The notes below the pieces were generated by a model that was not told the DNA's origin, did not search any database, and saw only the letters and a list, made by a program, of their open reading frames with translations. Of a stretch of 64,000 bases of DNA, positions 61,535 through 64,000 are shown one piece after another (positions within the stretch are counted from its first letter, which is position 1; each line of letters begins with the position of its first letter). The stretch lies in the NCBI GenBank assembly GCA_022885665.1, contig JAGQDJ010000006.1, positions 248,001-312,000 of the forward strand. The letters are read 5' to 3'. The position numbers were made by a program, and so were the translations under genes. This DNA is from Triops longicaudatus. Its lineage: Eukaryota > Arthropoda > Branchiopoda > Notostraca > Triopsidae.

Positions 61535-64000
61535 CAATAAAAAAGCGGAGTTGCGAATCATAAAAAATAGATGCATTAGTTTCTAGTTAAATCTCATTTA
61601 TCCCATGATTCTAAGTAATTTCAGGATGTGCGTGTGCCATTTACAAGGCTTTGATTTGTATCTTAACCAGAATTTCTGATCCATGAGGAAAGACATTACA
61701 TGTGAAATTATTATTATATTTTTTAAAAATTTTGTTCTGTGTATTTGTCCTAAGTGTCCCATGTACAGACAGAAATACTTGGCTATTTTGAAATTTGAAT
61801 AAAAAAGACACGGTGAACGCTATACTGACATTTGTGTTCAGAGTCTGTTATTGCATGTAACGCCATTTTTGTTTATACTCCTCTTGCGCAAAAATGGTGA
61901 GTGGCATGCATTTTGCTTGTTCTCGAAATGTATGATTTTTATCTGGGCGTGTTTTGTAACATAAACTTAAAAACTTAAAGTAATCACCATCATTAGCTAT
62001 AAGTCAGTCATGATAAAAAATAATAATAATTAAAAAAATAACGGCGTGGTAGAATAAAAATTACCAAAAGGAGCTCTCGTTTAAAAACGTTCGAATTTTA
62101 AATTAAACGACATAACTAAACTATGTAAAAGCAGATGGTATTATTTGCACTGTAAGACAGCAATCAAGTGTTTAATAACTTTTGTCGCATTTTTTTTTAC
62201 TTAAGCGTGGAAATTCAGAAGGTATTTCTACCGCATACTGTCTAACTTGAATTTGAAATAAAAGTAGGGGAAAATGTGATGAAATAGACAAAGGATACCG
62301 CAAAACCTCGTTCAAGAGTGGACATTGTGCAGTGCATTAAAGCCATTATCGAGAAAAAGCTTGCACAGCAAAAACGTGAAAGATTCTCAACCAGTGAAAA
62401 GTGGGGGAGAAAATAGGAAAGTATCGTTGTGCCTTGCTCGTGTGCAAAGCTTTTTTGGCACACTTGAGCTTTAAGAACCAAAAGCAGTTTTGCCCCAGCG
62501 TGGTCATAAAACGCATAAAAGACTCTTCTTTGCCAAGTGTCGGACCAAGTTTGCCCTCATTCATCACTCGGGAGCGTCCCAAGATCAAGGCAACGCGTCG
62601 ATTCCTTTTTTTATGTATAACCCTATTCTTGATGTTACAAGTTCTTTGAGATTGCTTGTGTAGCTAAGTTAATTAATTATTCCCGGCCAGGGGAAATGAG
62701 TCATTCGATTAGTCCTACTCATCACGGGGGCTGGGAAAAACATCAAGCATCGCCTAAAACATAAGGTAAACGCGCAAAATGTTTCAACTAATCTCGGCAA
62801 CTTCAAACTAAGTCAGGGACCATAAAAGTGTGATTTCGAAGAGAGTTTACACAGATTAGGTCTGACAGCAATGATTGGATTCTTTTTTACCGATAGTGTT
62901 ACAATTGCTGCGATTTTTGTTTTATTTTTATATTTTTGTCTCGTCCTTACCAAGAAGTGGACATGCACACTGCAGACTAATACCTTGATCTTCTTGAAAG
63001 AAAGCGCGAAATTAGTTTGGGCGTTCGGAAAAAAGCGCTAGAAAGTTTTTTTTTTTGGGTGGAGGGGAAAAAATGAGATGAGGCACAAGCTTGACGTAGA
63101 AGCTTCAAGAGAGTTATTTGTTGGGCGTCAAAATGTAGTGATTGATGACATTCCTGTGTTTACTTTTCTCCTTGTCTTTTTGCCTAATAAGCACCAGTCC
63201 GTCACCGGTGCACAAAACTTCAATGGAATGAATATAACTAGAAGACATGGAAATTGCCCTAGGGCCAAAATAGCAAACCGATGCTCAGCGGAAATTTGAT
63301 AAATTGATGAAATTTACACAGCAAACTTCAGCGGTTAGCTATTCAAAACTAGTTCGTGGGCAAAGCTAGTAAACACATTAATTAGTAATTGGTATTAGTG
63401 CCGAGAAATCCTCAGTTAGGAGAGCTACCTATTGAAACTTGTAAACACACTTATGGGAATTGGAAACGCTCCTCGGCTGTGTTCCATATGCATACGGTCT
63501 TCAAACGTCTATTGCGTTATCTATCTTCTTACAGAGTTAAGGAAATGACCAACTTCTGGAACGTAAGTTTCGAAAATTCACCTGCTGTACGTTTTCCGGA
63601 AAGTTAGTCAATGATAATCAAACTTTGCTTGTAGGGTAACGTTTTTGTAATTTGAAGAGTTTCACTCGTTATTGTGTAATTTAAAACATGGAGATAAATA
63701 GGGAAAACGCAGTTCTACCGGATATTTCCTTCTTGGGAAAATCTTCTCGATTTTTCTTGTGTTCGTCGAAGGGAATAATATGAATAATTACAGTTCGAAT
63801 CTCGCACGTGGCCTTGAAACATGAATATATAGCAGATTATAGATCTCTGCCCTGTTTGAGTTATAGCTTACGGTAATGGAAGGCTTCTTTATTCAATGGT
63901 CTTAATCTATAAGTTCTGGTGCTTCTATGAAGACAACTTTCTTAGCATTTTTTTTTCATAAGTGTATTTTTGATCTTGAACTCATCCCATAAAGGAAGAC

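Larger units (their letters stand above)
59484..64000. other. Upstream intron/5' flank of the Tre1-like gene; no exon assigned
   Basis: I looked on the minus strand for a TM1 exon (GN-x-hydrophobic ending before VRSATA with a phase-0 donor) and did not find one. Only a 10-codon ATG frame at 59,793-59,764 ends in a phase-matched GTAAGA donor, and it lacks TM1. The rest is AT-rich, with a perfect hairpin at 61,491-61,534, a lone transposon-like end at 60,583-60,610, and no other recognised feature. Confidence 0.6.

Overview
The window is animal nuclear DNA, almost certainly from an arthropod. It is moderately AT-rich, with long introns, small exons with canonical GT-AG boundaries, and two receptor genes whose closest remembered relatives are insect genes. 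I cannot place it below arthropod. A 5-base run of N shows it comes from a draft assembly. I saw no bacterial, viral or organellar features and no CRISPR array, rRNA or tRNA.

Layout. (1) 1-20,476 holds no gene I can support. (2) 20,477-43,791 (+) is a complete coding region for a Turtle-type (tutl / IgSF9 family) immunoglobulin-superfamily receptor. It has 15 coding exons whose phases all join and whose lengths sum to 1,627 codons plus a stop. The order is a long basic leader with a late signal/hydrophobic segment, five Ig domains, FN3, a two-exon linker, FN3, a transmembrane helix and a ~730-residue Pro/Ser-rich cytoplasmic tail. (3) 45,246-45,933 (-), perhaps starting at 47,005, is a small three- or four-exon gene for a roughly 100-114 residue protein with one hydrophobic helix. 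I could not name it. It lies tail-to-tail with tutl. (4) 46,000-57,020 is intergenic, with a 5'-truncated non-LTR retrotransposon flanked by a 12-bp target-site duplication at 52,171-52,713. (5) 57,021-59,483 (-) holds the last three coding exons of a Tre1-like rhodopsin-family GPCR (TM2 to the C terminus), with an unusually long third intracellular loop. The exon for the N terminus and TM1 was not found and is probably beyond 64,000. (6) 59,484-64,000 holds only intron or intergenic DNA, including a perfect 20-bp hairpin.

Both recognised families act at the cell surface in development: Turtle in axon and dendrite patterning and adhesion, Tre1 in guided cell migration and polarity. Their adjacency here is not evidence of a shared pathway. 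The most useful non-obvious observations are a pogo/Tigger-like short transposon inserted exactly six bases after the tutl exon-1 splice donor, a 133-codon overlapping upstream frame across the tutl start exon, a GC-AG intron in tutl, the small unnamed minus-strand gene, and the long intracellular loop of the Tre1-like receptor.
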